A model generated the notes under the pieces. That model was not told where the DNA came from and searched no databases. It was given only the letters and a program-made list of their open reading frames with translations. From an uncultured Eubacteriales bacterium (GTDB lineage Bacteria > Bacillota > Clostridia > Oscillospirales > Oscillospiraceae), in contig ONSW01000002.1 in assembly GCA_900320595.1 (NCBI GenBank), positions 30,613-94,612 of the forward strand: a stretch of 64,000 nt of DNA, read 5' to 3'. The position numbers and the translations under genes are program-made. Positions 1-8,740 of the stretch are shown one piece after another; the first letter of the stretch is position 1, and every line of letters begins with the position of its first letter.

Positions 1-725
1 ACCATATGACAGATATATTCGATATTTCCCTCCGGTCCTTTGATCGGAGAATAATCCAGTCCATGCACAGAAAGACCGATCGTCGGCGCAAAGTCGAGGA
101 TCCCCTGCACGACCTCGCGGTGAACAGCCTCATCGCGGACGACGCCTTTTTTTCCGACTTCTTCACGCCCCGCTTCGAATTGAGGCTTGATCAGGCAGAC
201 GATATCCGCATCCTCCTTCAACAGCTCTTTTACGGCCGGCAGAACGAGACGGATCGAGATAAAGGAGACGTCCATGACCGCAAGATCCGCGGTCTCCGGG
301 ATCTGCTCATGTGTTACATATCGGAGATTGGTACGCTCCAGGTTGACAACACGCGGATCGACACGAAGCTTCCAGGCAAGCTGGCCATAGCCGACGTCGA
401 CGGCATAGACCTTCGCCGCGCCATGCTGCAGCAACACATCGGTGAAGCCGCCGGTCGACGCGCCGCAATCGATACAGACCTTATCCCTCGGATCGATCGG
501 AAAGACCTTCAAAGCTTTATCCAGTTTAAAGCCGCCGCGGCTGACAAAGGGGATCGCCTCACCGCGTACTTCGATCTGCGCGTCCTGTGCAACGGGCATA
601 CCGGGCTTATCGGCACGCTGTCCGTTGACAAAGACGAGGCCGCTCATGATCGTCGTCTTGGCTCTTTCCCGGCTTTCGGTAAAGCCCAGATCAAAAACGA
701 GCTGATCCAAACGAACTTTTTTCAT
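1..725 (-). CDS. tlyA: TlyA-family rRNA 2'-O-methyltransferase (3' end beyond window)
   Basis: TlyA enzymes methylate ribose 2'-hydroxyls of cytidines in 16S/23S rRNA using SAM. About 241 codons are visible and the C-terminus lies beyond base 1. The protein begins with an S4 RNA-binding domain (residues 1-60, MKKVRLDQLVFDLGFTESRE). A Rossmann methyltransferase of the FtsJ type follows, with SRGGFKLDKAL near 62-72 and the SAM loop CIDCGASTGGF near 84-94. The ATG at 725 starts one base after the dxs stop codon, so the two are translationally linked. It is the last gene seen of the nusB-xseAB-ispA-dxs operon, which is the usual clostridial place for tlyA. Confidence 0.93.
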   Translation of the reverse strand, partial: MKKVRLDQLVFDLGFTESRERAKTTIMSGLVFVNGQRADKPGMPVAQDAQIEVRGEAIPFVSRGGFKLDKALKVFPIDPRDKVCIDCGASTGGFTDVLLQHGAAKVYAVDVGYGQLAWKLRVDPRVVNLERTNLRYVTHEQIPETADLAVMDVSFISIRLVLPAVKELLKEDADIVCLIKPQFEAGREEVGKKGVVRDEAVHREVVQGILDFAPTIGLSVHGLDYSPIKGPEGNIEYICHM

Positions 726-726
726 C

Positions 727-2565
727 TTATTCCTCGCCTACAAGCGCCTTTGCGGATTGGGCGATGCCCTGTGCGTCGATCCCGCATAGATGACGCAATT
801 CCTCAACGCTCCCGTGCGGCACGATCCCATCGCCCAGGTTGAGAAGCCGGAAGGCAAAGCCATCCGACATCCCCGCGAGAGAGGAAAGGATCTGCGCTCC
901 CACGCCGCCAAAGGCACATACGTCCTCGACAACGACAAGTCGCTTTGTTTTTTTGACAGAAAGGCGCGTCTCGTCAAACCCGTTCGGACGGATGCGCCCG
1001 ATCTTGATGACCTCCGCCGAAACACCTTCAGGCGCAAGCTTGTCCGCAGCAGCAAGCGCCTCGTTGATCATCACGCCGTAACTTACGATCGTAATGTCGC
1101 GTCCCTCTCGCAATACGAACTCCGCCTCTGTATGGCAGTCTGAATAAGCGCCTTCTCCGCCGCGTGGATACCGGATCGCAACGGGGCCTTCACATCCGTA
1201 AAGCGCAAGCCCAAGCATCGCGTCCAGCTCGGCGAAAGATGCAGGCGCATAGATTGTCATGCCGGGAACCGCAGAAAGGAAGCTCACGTCAAACGCGCCC
1301 TGGTGCGTCTCACCGTCACGTCCGACAAGGCCGGCCCGGTCAACAGCAAAAACGGCATGCAGCTTCTGAAGAGAAATATCGTGGATCAGCATATCAAAGG
1401 CCCGCTGAAGGAAGCTGGAATACACCGCGAACACCGGAATCAGCCCCTGTTTTGCCATTCCGCCCGCCATGGAAGCAGCATGCTCCTCGGCAATGCCGAT
1501 ATCATAAAAACGCTCAGGGAAACGGGCGGCAAAACCTTCTAGTCCGGTCCCTCCCGACATCGCCGCAGTAATGGCGGCGATCTTCGGATCGCTCTCGGCA
1601 TAACGGCAAAGCAGGGCGCCGAAGCGAGAGCAGAAGCCCTCTTTTTCGGGCACAAGAATGCCTGTTTCCGGATCAAAGGGGCCGACCCCGTGATAAAGCT
1701 CCGGATTGGCCTCGGCATAAGCGCAGCCCTTCCCCTTTTTTGTAAGCACATGGATCAGAACCGGCTTTCGCATATCCCGCGCCCAGCGGATCACATTTTC
1801 CAAAGTGCGCAGATCATGCCCGTCGATCGGTCCAAGATAGTCAAAGCCCATCCCGGTAAACATATCATCCGGGATCAGATGCTCCTTGAGCCATTCCTTC
1901 ACATGATGGTTAAAGGTGTACAGTGCAGGAAGATGGCTGAAAAGCTTGCGGTAGTGACGTTTGAAATTAAGGTACGCCGGCTTCACGCGCATGGATTGAA
2001 GCAGCCTTGCCGTACCTCCGACGTTTTCGGCGATCGACATATTGTTGTCATTGAGAATAACAACAAGCGGCTCGCCGCTCATGGCAGCGTTGGAAAGTCC
2101 CTCGAAGGAAAGGCCTCCCGTCATGGCTCCGTCGCCGATCACGGCGCATATATCATAATCCTCGCCGGAGAGAGTTCTGGCATGCGCCATACCAAGCGCT
2201 ACAGACACGGAGTTTGAGGCATGTCCGGCGATAAAGGCATCATCCACTGCCTCATACGGTTTCGGGAAGCCGGAGATGCCGCCGAATTGACGGAGCGTGT
2301 GCAGCTTATCGCGCCGCCCGGTAATAATTTTATGCGTGTAACTTTGATGACCGACATCAAAGACGATGCGGTCGTGCTGCGTATCATACACGCGGTGGAG
2401 TGCCACCGTCAATTCCACCGTGCCCAGATTAGAGGCGAGATGTCCGCCCGTCTCGGAAACGGTCTGAATCAGGAAGGATCGGATCTCCTTGCACAAAACA
2501 GGCAGCTCTTCTGTATTTAATTGTTTGATATCGTTTGAAGAATGGATCTTCTCAAGGATACTCAA
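727..2565 (-). CDS. dxs: 1-deoxy-D-xylulose-5-phosphate synthase
   Basis: Condenses pyruvate and glyceraldehyde-3-phosphate to DXP, the first step of the MEP isoprenoid pathway, with thiamine diphosphate as cofactor. The 612-residue protein is close to the usual length. The TPP-binding signature starts at GDGAMTG (144-150) and ends in the NDNNMSI segment. The transketolase pyrimidine domain carries DRAGLVGRDGETHQG near residue 400, and a transketolase C-terminal domain follows. It sits directly downstream of ispA, so one operon supplies both the entry enzyme and the prenyl chain-elongating enzyme. The gap to tlyA is one base. Confidence 0.97.
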   Translation of the reverse strand: MSILEKIHSSNDIKQLNTEELPVLCKEIRSFLIQTVSETGGHLASNLGTVELTVALHRVYDTQHDRIVFDVGHQSYTHKIITGRRDKLHTLRQFGGISGFPKPYEAVDDAFIAGHASNSVSVALGMAHARTLSGEDYDICAVIGDGAMTGGLSFEGLSNAAMSGEPLVVILNDNNMSIAENVGGTARLLQSMRVKPAYLNFKRHYRKLFSHLPALYTFNHHVKEWLKEHLIPDDMFTGMGFDYLGPIDGHDLRTLENVIRWARDMRKPVLIHVLTKKGKGCAYAEANPELYHGVGPFDPETGILVPEKEGFCSRFGALLCRYAESDPKIAAITAAMSGGTGLEGFAARFPERFYDIGIAEEHAASMAGGMAKQGLIPVFAVYSSFLQRAFDMLIHDISLQKLHAVFAVDRAGLVGRDGETHQGAFDVSFLSAVPGMTIYAPASFAELDAMLGLALYGCEGPVAIRYPRGGEGAYSDCHTEAEFVLREGRDITIVSYGVMINEALAAADKLAPEGVSAEVIKIGRIRPNGFDETRLSVKKTKRLVVVEDVCAFGGVGAQILSSLAGMSDGFAFRLLNLGDGIVPHGSVEELRHLCGIDAQGIAQSAKALVGEE

Positions 2566-2603
2566 GTCGCACCTCTGAAAAAAAGAATAGATAAGCGCGA
2601 GTC

Positions 2604-3473
2604 TCAGTTAGTTCTGACAGCGAGGGAATCCGCCAGATCATCCAGGAACGCCGTATCGTCAAAGGCCTCGGCAAGTATCGATTTTGCCTGACCGGTAAGC
2701 GTTTCGATCATGGCGGCACATTTCTTTTCGCCGAAAAGCGCCATATATGTGTTTTTCTTCTCCTGCTCATCCGAGCCGATCGGCTTTCCGAGTTCCTGTT
2801 CCGTACTGAGTACGTCCAGCATGTCGTCACGGATCTGAAAAGCCGCTCCGATCGCCGCGCCGTAAAAGGACGCCGCGTCCAGCTGCCGTTCCGTTCCGCC
2901 GGCAGCCGCAACGCCCATCCGGCAGGCAGCGGTAAGCAGCGCGCCGGTTTTTCTTGAATTGATGTCCATCAGTTCCTGTTCGCTGAGTTCTTTCCCCTCG
3001 CCCAGCATATCCAGAAACTGTCCGCCGCACATGCCGTCCAGTCCAACGGCATCGGCGAGATACGCCGCACATTTTGCCTTTCGATCAGATGCAAGCTCAG
3101 AGCGCAGGATCGTCCCGAAGGCCTCAGCCTGCAGCGCATCACCTGCAAGCGTGGCGGTGCATTCGCCGTAAACGACATGGTTCGTCGGCCTGCCGCGCCG
3201 GAGCGTGTCATTGTCCATGCAGGGCAGATCATCGTGAATCAGACTGTATGTATGCAGCATTTCGATCGCGCAGGCGACAGGAAGCGCTTTTTCGATCGAG
3301 CCGCCGCAGATCCGGCAAAACTCCAGAACCAGGATCGGTCTGATCCGTTTTCCGCCTGCAAGCAGGCTGTAGCGCATCGCCTCGGCCAATCCCGCCAAAG
3401 GCAGCGAAAGGGCGCCCTTAAAGGATTCCTCAAGAGCGGCGTCGACGATTTTTTTATATTCCGTCTGCGTCAT
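2604..3473 (-). CDS. ispA: Farnesyl/geranyl diphosphate synthase (short-chain polyprenyl synthetase)
   Basis: Adds isopentenyl diphosphate to dimethylallyl or geranyl diphosphate. The 289-residue protein has both aspartate-rich motifs of trans-prenyltransferases. The first, DDLPCMDND (81-89), is followed by the RRGRPTNH loop. The second, DDMLD (216-220), is followed by GKPIGSD. Cys and Met lie between the aspartates of the first motif, the bacterial type II FPP synthase layout. The ATG overlaps the xseB stop by four bases (ATGA). Product chain length (C15 versus C20) cannot be settled from sequence alone. Confidence 0.95.
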   Translation of the reverse strand: MTQTEYKKIVDAALEESFKGALSLPLAGLAEAMRYSLLAGGKRIRPILVLEFCRICGGSIEKALPVACAIEMLHTYSLIHDDLPCMDNDTLRRGRPTNHVVYGECTATLAGDALQAEAFGTILRSELASDRKAKCAAYLADAVGLDGMCGGQFLDMLGEGKELSEQELMDINSRKTGALLTAACRMGVAAAGGTERQLDAASFYGAAIGAAFQIRDDMLDVLSTEQELGKPIGSDEQEKKNTYMALFGEKKCAAMIETLTGQAKSILAEAFDDTAFLDDLADSLAVRTN

Positions 3474-3703
3474 GTCTCTTCCTCAAAGGGCAGCTCGACC
3501 GGGTCTCCGTCAGTGCCTTTTTTCAACATGACGACTTTTTGCTCCGCATTGTCCAGCAGCTGGGTGCAATATTTGATCAGAGCCGTTCCCTCTTCAAAGA
3601 AGGTCAGAGACTGTGACAGCGGCATGTTCCCTTTTTCAAGGCTTTCAACGATTTCTCCCAGCCTGGCCACAGCCTGCTCATAGCTCATATCATTCTTTTT
3701 CAT
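3470..3703 (-). CDS. xseB: Exodeoxyribonuclease VII small subunit
   Basis: Small subunit of the single-strand-specific nuclease ExoVII, which works with XseA encoded immediately upstream. I place the start at the ATG at 3703 (MKKNDMSYEQAVARL), preceded by GAGGAG; this gives 77 residues, the family norm. An in-frame extension upstream has no support. The helical body (LGEIVESLEKGNMPLSQSL and FEEGTALIKYC) matches the XseB coiled hairpin. It overlaps the end of xseA by 14 bases and ispA by 4. Confidence 0.93.
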   Translation of the reverse strand: MKKNDMSYEQAVARLGEIVESLEKGNMPLSQSLTFFEEGTALIKYCTQLLDNAEQKVVMLKKGTDGDPVELPFEEET

Positions 3704-4916
3704 TTGCGTTCTCCTCGATGATTTCATTGACCGTGCAATTTGCGCTGCCGTCCGAAACACGCAGATGCAGCGTTTCGCCGCTGCGAAGTCGTTTTACGCT
3801 TCGAACGGTCTCGCCTCTGTCGTTCAAGGCGATGGCATAACCCCGCATCAGCACGCGAAGCGGGCTCATCGCGTCAAGCGAAGCGGCAAGCTTTGCCTGC
3901 TCACGCTGTTTCAGGCCAAGCTGTGCCTCCATAGAGGCGGCCAGTTTGTCGCGCATATGATCAAGCTCGATCCTTCTGTCGTCAAGATAAGCGCCGGCAT
4001 TCTGCATAACGCGGCGTGTCGAAAGATTATTGAGTTCTGTCCGCAGGTGCTTTACCCGTTTGTCCATCGCCTGGGAGGCTCGGATACCGAAGCTTTCCAG
4101 TGCCATTCTCTCCTCTGACGCGTCCGGTACCGCGATCTCGGCCGCATTGGACGGTGTCGAGGCTCTTTTGTCCGCCACATAGTCGGAAATCGTAACATCC
4201 GGCTCGTGTCCGACAGCGGAGATAACGGGGATCGTTGATTCATAGATCGCGCGGGCAACACGCTCGTCGTTAAACGCCCACAAATCTTCGATCGACCCGC
4301 CGCCCCGTCCGGTAATGATCAGGTCGGCCAGCTCATGCCTGTTTGCGTATCGAATGGCCCCGGCGATCTCGGCTGGAGCTTCCGTCCCCTGCACACGCAC
4401 GGGAAGAAGCATCACCTTTGTCATCGGCCAGCGATGTGACAGGATCCGGATCATATCGTGCACGGCAGCCCCGGCAGAGGATGTGATAACAGCAATCTTT
4501 TCAGGGTACGTCGGCAGCGGCTTTTTATGGGAAGGATCGAAGAGGCCTTCTTCATCTAGCTTCTTTTTCAGCTGTTCAAAGGCGACCTGAAGATCGCCCG
4601 TTCCCTCCGGCATCAGAGCGGAGCAGTATAGCTGATAGGCACCGTCGCGCGGGTAGACGGAAATGCGGCCGAATGCCGTGACGCTCATGCCGTTTTCCGG
4701 TTTAAAGCGCAGCTTGACGGCGCTGCTTTTGAACATGACGCACTTTAAGCTGCTCTCGCTGTCCTTCAGCGTAAAATAGTGATGCCCGGAAGGGTACACC
4801 TTATAGTTTGACAGTTCCCCTCTGACCGCGATCTGCAGAAAAAGGGGCGTTGCGTCGAACAGCTCTTTGATCAGTCCGTTCAATTCGCTGACGGAATAGA
4901 TCTTTTTTTCGGCCAT
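3690..4916 (-). CDS. xseA: Exodeoxyribonuclease VII large subunit
   Basis: Catalytic subunit of ExoVII, which degrades single-stranded DNA to oligonucleotides in repair. The 408-residue protein has an N-terminal OB-fold (residues about 4-100, SVSELNGLIKELFDATPLF). The ExoVII_Large core follows, with PEKIAVITSSAGAAVHDM, the RGGGSIEDLWAFNDE motif and GHEPDVTISDYVADKRASTPS. A long coiled coil follows, then a short C-terminal region. Its ATG overlaps the nusB stop by one base. Confidence 0.96.
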   Translation of the reverse strand: MAEKKIYSVSELNGLIKELFDATPLFLQIAVRGELSNYKVYPSGHHYFTLKDSESSLKCVMFKSSAVKLRFKPENGMSVTAFGRISVYPRDGAYQLYCSALMPEGTGDLQVAFEQLKKKLDEEGLFDPSHKKPLPTYPEKIAVITSSAGAAVHDMIRILSHRWPMTKVMLLPVRVQGTEAPAEIAGAIRYANRHELADLIITGRGGGSIEDLWAFNDERVARAIYESTIPVISAVGHEPDVTISDYVADKRASTPSNAAEIAVPDASEERMALESFGIRASQAMDKRVKHLRTELNNLSTRRVMQNAGAYLDDRRIELDHMRDKLAASMEAQLGLKQREQAKLAASLDAMSPLRVLMRGYAIALNDRGETVRSVKRLRSGETLHLRVSDGSANCTVNEIIEENANEKE

Positions 4917-5386
4917 TACTGATCTTCGGGTTCGGCCTTGCCGGCCATTTCGCCGCGCATGAACCCGCCGAGAACACCGTTGACAAACGCCACCGTTTCC
5001 GCATCGTCATAGCCCTTGTCCAGCTCGACAGCCTCGTTGATCGCGACAGCGGCGGGTATTTCATCCATATAGAGGATCTCACAAAGGGCGATGCGCAGGA
5101 TGGCGCGTGCCGTGCGGGAGATCCGTTCGGCCTTCCACCCATGGGCATAGCGCTCGATCAGGTCGTCAAGTTCTTCTCCCTTATCCCTGCTCAAATGCGT
5201 GAGGGTGCGGATGTAGGCAAGCTGCTTCTCGTCCGGCTTTGCGGAAAAAAGCTCGTCCTCGCCGGCAAGCGTCAGATAATGCTCGTCCGAAAAGAAAGAG
5301 TCTATCAGCTCGTCGATATCCGCTCCGTTTGCGGCAGCGGCAAAGCAAAGCTCAACGGCGATCTCCCGCGCTGTTTTTCTGTTCAT
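4916..5386 (-). CDS. nusB: Transcription antitermination factor NusB
   Basis: NusB pairs with NusE (ribosomal protein S10) on boxA RNA to promote antitermination of rRNA operons. The 156-residue all-helical protein starts MNRKTAREIAVELCFAA. It carries the family segments DKGEELDDLIERYAHGWKAERI, ARAILRIALCEILYMDEIP, AVAINEAVELDKGYDD and FVNGVLGGF. A somewhat acidic insertion sits near residues 20-55. Genes of this operon on both sides overlap or nearly touch it. Confidence 0.95.
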   Translation of the reverse strand: MNRKTAREIAVELCFAAAANGADIDELIDSFFSDEHYLTLAGEDELFSAKPDEKQLAYIRTLTHLSRDKGEELDDLIERYAHGWKAERISRTARAILRIALCEILYMDEIPAAVAINEAVELDKGYDDAETVAFVNGVLGGFMRGEMAGKAEPEDQ

Positions 5387-5406
5387 GTTGTGCTCCTTAA
5401 AGCTTT

Positions 5407-5769
5407 TTATTTATCAAAAGAAATACCGGCAACGTGCACGTTGACTTTTGCCTTTTCAATGCCCGTTACAGACTGTACCGTAGAGAGAAGCTTGTCCTGG
5501 ACTTCCTTCGCCACGGATACGATGCTGCTGCCGTAGCTGACATTGATGATCACGTCGACGATGATCGTATCGTCCTGAAAATCGACCTTTACGCCCTTGC
5601 TTACCGTCTTGATCCCGATCAGCTCGGCGAGCTCGGCTCCGGCCGCGTTGGACAGGCCGGATACGCCCTCGATCTCCGTGACAGCACTTTTGACGAGGCT
5701 GACGATAACATCTTCGGAAATATTGATGCTGCCCTTTTCTTCCTGGCAGGTGATGTAGTTTTCCGGCAT
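5407..5769 (-). CDS. Asp23/Gls24 family protein
   Basis: A 120-residue single-domain Asp23/Gls24 (YloU-type) protein. These small envelope-associated proteins are linked to alkaline or membrane stress and fatty-acid metabolism in Firmicutes, but the biochemical role is unclear. Family features visible are GSINISEDVIVSLVKSA at the N-terminus, EIEGVSGLS, and alternating beta strands (VKVDFQDDTIIVDVIINVSYG) followed by the helix VQDKLLSTVQSVTGIE. It is the first gene of the nusB operon, with a strong AGGAGG ribosome binding site. A transmembrane partner of the AmaP type is not adjacent. Confidence 0.9.
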   Translation of the reverse strand: MPENYITCQEEKGSINISEDVIVSLVKSAVTEIEGVSGLSNAAGAELAELIGIKTVSKGVKVDFQDDTIIVDVIINVSYGSSIVSVAKEVQDKLLSTVQSVTGIEKAKVNVHVAGISFDK

Positions 5770-5798
5770 AAGGAATACCTCCTAAAGTTAGTCATGAT

Positions 5799-5807
5799 AT
5801 TCTACCA
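5799..5807 (-). promoter_or_regulatory. Extended -10 promoter for the Asp23-nusB operon
   Basis: Reading the minus strand, TGGTAGAAT forms a TGn-extended -10 about 30 bases before the Asp23 start codon. No good -35 hexamer is present; the upstream DNA is a T-run. The leader then carries TAGGAGGT. This is the only plausible promoter in the gap between the spoIIIA terminator and the operon. Confidence 0.5.
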
Positions 5808-5899
5808 TGCAACGTGAAAAAAAGAAAGAGCAATCTGACACAAAAATGAATAAATGAATGAAAAATCCTCTTGATATTCAATTCTCTTTCCGCGTAAAG

Positions 5900-5926
5900 A
5901 AAAAAGCCCGGTTCATTCCGGGCTGA
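5900..5926 (-). terminator. Terminator of the spoIIIA operon
   Basis: The inverted repeat AGCCCGG-ttcatt-CCGGGCT is followed on the minus strand by a TTTTTT run. It lies just after the spoIIIAH stop codon and before the Asp23 promoter. Confidence 0.85.
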
Positions 5927-5932
5927 ATTGCG

Positions 5933-6463
5933 TCAGGCTTTGACTTCAATAATATTCAGTTGCGTCGCGTCATATTCCGTTTCTGCGCAGATGATGTCTG
6001 TGATCCGTGCGACCTCCTCTTCGGACAAACCGTCGATCGGCGCAGGGACAGCGACTGTTACGGCGCCGTTTCCGATGTACACGACACACTCGGAAAAATC
6101 TTTCGCCAACAAGAGATTTTCGATCTGCGTCTCTTGCATCGAGCATGTCGCCATAGCTGCGATCGCATTCATGGCGCTGTCAATGGTCTCCTGTGAGGCT
6201 GCATCAGCCGAGGCCGCCGACTGGAGAAGCTGCAGCGCTTCGTCCCGGGAAACCTGCCTCGTCAGCCTTGCCTCCGCGAAATACCCGGAATTGATCCTGT
6301 CCTGCACGGTGGCGTTTGCCTCAGCGATCTCGGCATCCTCAACGGCCACCATTTTACTGTCTGCTTTTCCCCAGCGGTTGTTGTATGACCAGTTCAGCAG
6401 CACTGCCGCGCAAACACACATGACCACCGCGAGAAGCGCTATGTTCCTCTTCCTGTTTTTCAT
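5933..6463 (-). CDS. spoIIIAH: Stage III sporulation protein AH
   Basis: SpoIIIAH is a mother-cell protein in the outer forespore membrane. Its extracellular YscJ-like domain binds forespore SpoIIQ to form the channel that feeds the forespore. The 176-residue protein has a basic N-terminus, one transmembrane helix (about residues 8-26, NIALLAVVMCVCAAVLLNW), a linker, and a C-terminal ring-building domain ending near LNIIEVKA. It is the last gene of the spoIIIA operon, 15 bases after spoIIIAG. Confidence 0.93.
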   Translation of the reverse strand: MKNRKRNIALLAVVMCVCAAVLLNWSYNNRWGKADSKMVAVEDAEIAEANATVQDRINSGYFAEARLTRQVSRDEALQLLQSAASADAASQETIDSAMNAIAAMATCSMQETQIENLLLAKDFSECVVYIGNGAVTVAVPAPIDGLSEEEVARITDIICAETEYDATQLNIIEVKA

Positions 6464-6478
6464 ATTCCTCTCCCTCCG

Positions 6479-6793
6479 CTACTTTGTTCCGTCCCGTTTG
6501 AGTATTGTTATCTTATCCGCGCCAAAACCTGTGTATGCCTTCACCGCCTCCGTTATTTCCATCCGGACTTTTGCATCCCGCGCCCCGTCGCATACAACGA
6601 CCACACCGTTTTCAGAAATAAGGACGCATGCCTCCCCCACTCCCTCTGTCAAAGAAAGCGCGTCTCCCAGCTCGCAGCAGCTCTCTGCGCCTGTCTTCTT
6701 CGCTCCCGATGGGATCAGCATCATAAGGATTCCGAGCAGCAGGATCAAAAGCGGGAACTTGAAGCGTCCGATTTTATCAAGGATCTGTTTCAT
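6479..6793 (-). CDS. spoIIIAG: Stage III sporulation protein AG, short form
   Basis: SpoIIIAG forms the large ring of the SpoIIIA-SpoIIQ channel. I choose the ATG at 6793 (MKQILDKIGRFKF); the longer open frame only runs into spoIIIAF. The 104-residue product has a membrane helix (about 13-30) and the C-terminal strand-helix GVVVVCDGA, VRMEITEAVKAYTGF, ADKITILKR. Known SpoIIIAG proteins are roughly twice as long, with a beta-triangle region between the membrane helix and the conserved end. That region is largely missing here. Identity rests on position between AF and AH plus the conserved C-terminus. Confidence 0.85.
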   Translation of the reverse strand: MKQILDKIGRFKFPLLILLLGILMMLIPSGAKKTGAESCCELGDALSLTEGVGEACVLISENGVVVVCDGARDAKVRMEITEAVKAYTGFGADKITILKRDGTK

Positions 6794-7265
6794 ATCTCCA
6801 CTCCTGTCGCGCCGCCTCGATTCCGAGCTCCGCTTCGATCCACGAAGCAAGCTTTGCCTCGGCATCCGCATTCCGTTCTGCCGTGATTAAAGCTCTTTCC
6901 GGTACCCAGACGCCTTCCTTCTTCCACGAGGCGCTGATCTCAACGCATTCGAGTTTCAGCCCGAGATCCGTGGCTTTGTCCATAATATATTCTTCGCACT
7001 CCTGTTCTATGACAAGTCTGCTGAGCCGATTACGGCTCTCCTCTGCGTTGCTTTCGATCACCGCCGCGGCATCGCGCGTCTCGGCCAGCGTAAGGGAATA
7101 ACCCTCCCAGTTTGTTGTCATCACAAGGGAGAGAAACATCGTCACAAGCGAGGCTGTTGCGCACAGAGATGCAATGCTACGCTCTTTTCCCTCCGGCAGC
7201 AGTATCAAAAGAATGCCGTAAACGATCGATGCGGCGCAGATCCCGCGCAGTGTGATCGCACTCAT
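6777..7265 (-). CDS. spoIIIAF: Stage III sporulation protein AF
   Basis: Membrane component of the SpoIIIA complex. The start is the ATG at 7265, overlapping the spoIIIAE stop by four bases; this gives 162 residues. Two transmembrane helices (about 5-25 and 30-50) precede a cytoplasmic region with a ring-building-type fold (ECEEYIMDKATDLGLKLECVEIS). SpoIIIAF normally has exactly this two-helix plus soluble-domain layout. It overlaps spoIIIAG by 17 bases. Confidence 0.9.
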   Translation of the reverse strand: MSAITLRGICAASIVYGILLILLPEGKERSIASLCATASLVTMFLSLVMTTNWEGYSLTLAETRDAAAVIESNAEESRNRLSRLVIEQECEEYIMDKATDLGLKLECVEISASWKKEGVWVPERALITAERNADAEAKLASWIEAELGIEAARQEWRYETDP

Positions 7266-8353
7266 GGGCTTACGGTTTTGATCGCCGCCATCAAAGAGAT
7301 AAACAGCATGATTGTCATGCATCCGAGTACGCCGAGCATCATCCCGAGCGCCGTTGAAAGATCGCCCAGCAGCATGGCAAGACGTTTTCCTTCGATTGCC
7401 GAAGCCACGGTGGCGCAAAGGCGGAACAGCAGCATCTTCACGCCGATCGCGAGAAACGGTGACAGGCAAAGCGCGCAGATACCGACGAGAGCATAGATCC
7501 CTGCCGAGTTTTTGATGACAGACGCACTTGCCAGAACGACAGACGCCGCATCGGACAAGATCCCTCCGACGACCGGCAGGGCGTTTGAAATGACCATCTT
7601 CCCTCCTTTTACCGCGATCGCATCTGCACCGGCCGTCAATGAACCGGTAAAGCCGATATACACGCTAATCACCGTTGTGAGAACGGTCATGCCTGTGATC
7701 GTGCACCATTTAACAACGGAAACCGCTGTATTCAGGACCGGATTTGGATACATGCTCCGACTCAAACATAAGGCAAGAAAGGCATAGATCAAAGGAACGG
7801 CGAGCCGAAGGAGCAGATCCATCAGGATATTCAGGCACAGCAGAACGGCAGCATACCTGGCGCCTGACGATACGACGGCGCCGCTGACCGCAGCCGCCGT
7901 ATAAACAACCGGCAGGACCGTTCCGGCATAACTGCCGAGCGTTCGGATCGTTTCGATCATCTGTCCCGCGAAGGAGTCGATCGAGCCCGTAACGGCAATT
8001 GCTGTCGCCGCGCAGGCACACAGCGAAACGACCTCCCTGATCCTTCCCTCCTGGCAAAGCGACTCTGCGATCGTGCATATGACAGCGATCATCATGATGC
8101 GAACGACATCTCTTGCTTCATCTTTCAATCGGTCTGCAGCTTGGCGTTTGGCGCGATCCACAAAGCGGCCGATCGCACCGCCGACGTCATAGCTTCCGTC
8201 TGTCACCAGCGATCCCGTGATTTCCCTTACGTCTGCAGGGAGCTCTTCTTCCGCGGCAGAAACGTCAAGCGGAAAATCCTCGGCATAGATGGGAGCGGCA
8301 AGAGCCAGGACCGCAGTCAATATAACAAGAAAGGCAGCAAAGCTTTTTTTCAA
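7262..8353 (-). CDS. spoIIIAE: Stage III sporulation protein AE
   Basis: Large polytopic protein of the SpoIIIA complex, 363 residues. The most likely start is a TTG at 8353 (MKKSFAAFLVILTAVLA). It has GGAG six bases upstream and overlaps the spoIIIAD stop as TTGA. The open frame continues upstream but that part is only a shadow of spoIIIAD. An N-terminal signal peptide cleaved near APIYAED is followed by about 100 extracellular residues and then seven or so hydrophobic helices. These carry family segments such as GSYAGTVLPVVYTA and NALPVVGGILSDA. Confidence 0.92.
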   Translation of the reverse strand: MKKSFAAFLVILTAVLALAAPIYAEDFPLDVSAAEEELPADVREITGSLVTDGSYDVGGAIGRFVDRAKRQAADRLKDEARDVVRIMMIAVICTIAESLCQEGRIREVVSLCACAATAIAVTGSIDSFAGQMIETIRTLGSYAGTVLPVVYTAAAVSGAVVSSGARYAAVLLCLNILMDLLLRLAVPLIYAFLALCLSRSMYPNPVLNTAVSVVKWCTITGMTVLTTVISVYIGFTGSLTAGADAIAVKGGKMVISNALPVVGGILSDAASVVLASASVIKNSAGIYALVGICALCLSPFLAIGVKMLLFRLCATVASAIEGKRLAMLLGDLSTALGMMLGVLGCMTIMLFISLMAAIKTVSP

Positions 8354-8736
8354 AGCATCTCTCCGATCGTATCGAGCATCATACGCAAAAGCGGCATTGC
8401 CGCAGCGATCGCGCACAGCACCCCTGTAAACTCTATGGCAGAAGCCGCTGCGCTCTGCGCCGCCTCGCGGCAGAGATCCGCGGTGACCCTTGCCGTGAAG
8501 GCCACGGCGCAGCATTTTATGACCGGCAGCAGATAACTGTCTCCTATGCCGTACAGGCTGCGCACCGTCTCTTTCAATTCGGCAACCGGTTTGAGCAGCG
8601 GAAAAGAGAGCATCAGGATTACGATCACCGTACACAGCCCGACTGCAAACGCGATCTCGGGATTGCTCCGCCGGATCATCAGCACCGCGCAAGCTGAAAT
8701 CAGCACAAGCCCGGATACCTTCAATAAGACTTCCAT
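8350..8736 (-). CDS. spoIIIAD: Stage III sporulation protein AD
   Basis: A 128-residue membrane protein with four hydrophobic helices (about 5-22, 27-50, 65-85 and 98-120) typical of SpoIIIAD. The segment MIRRSNPEIAFAVGLCTVIVIL is characteristic. It is related in sequence to SpoIIIAC and separated from it by four bases. Its stop overlaps the TTG start of spoIIIAE. Confidence 0.92.
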   Translation of the reverse strand: MEVLLKVSGLVLISACAVLMIRRSNPEIAFAVGLCTVIVILMLSFPLLKPVAELKETVRSLYGIGDSYLLPVIKCCAVAFTARVTADLCREAAQSAAASAIEFTGVLCAIAAAMPLLRMMLDTIGEML

Positions 8737-8740
8737 TTTC

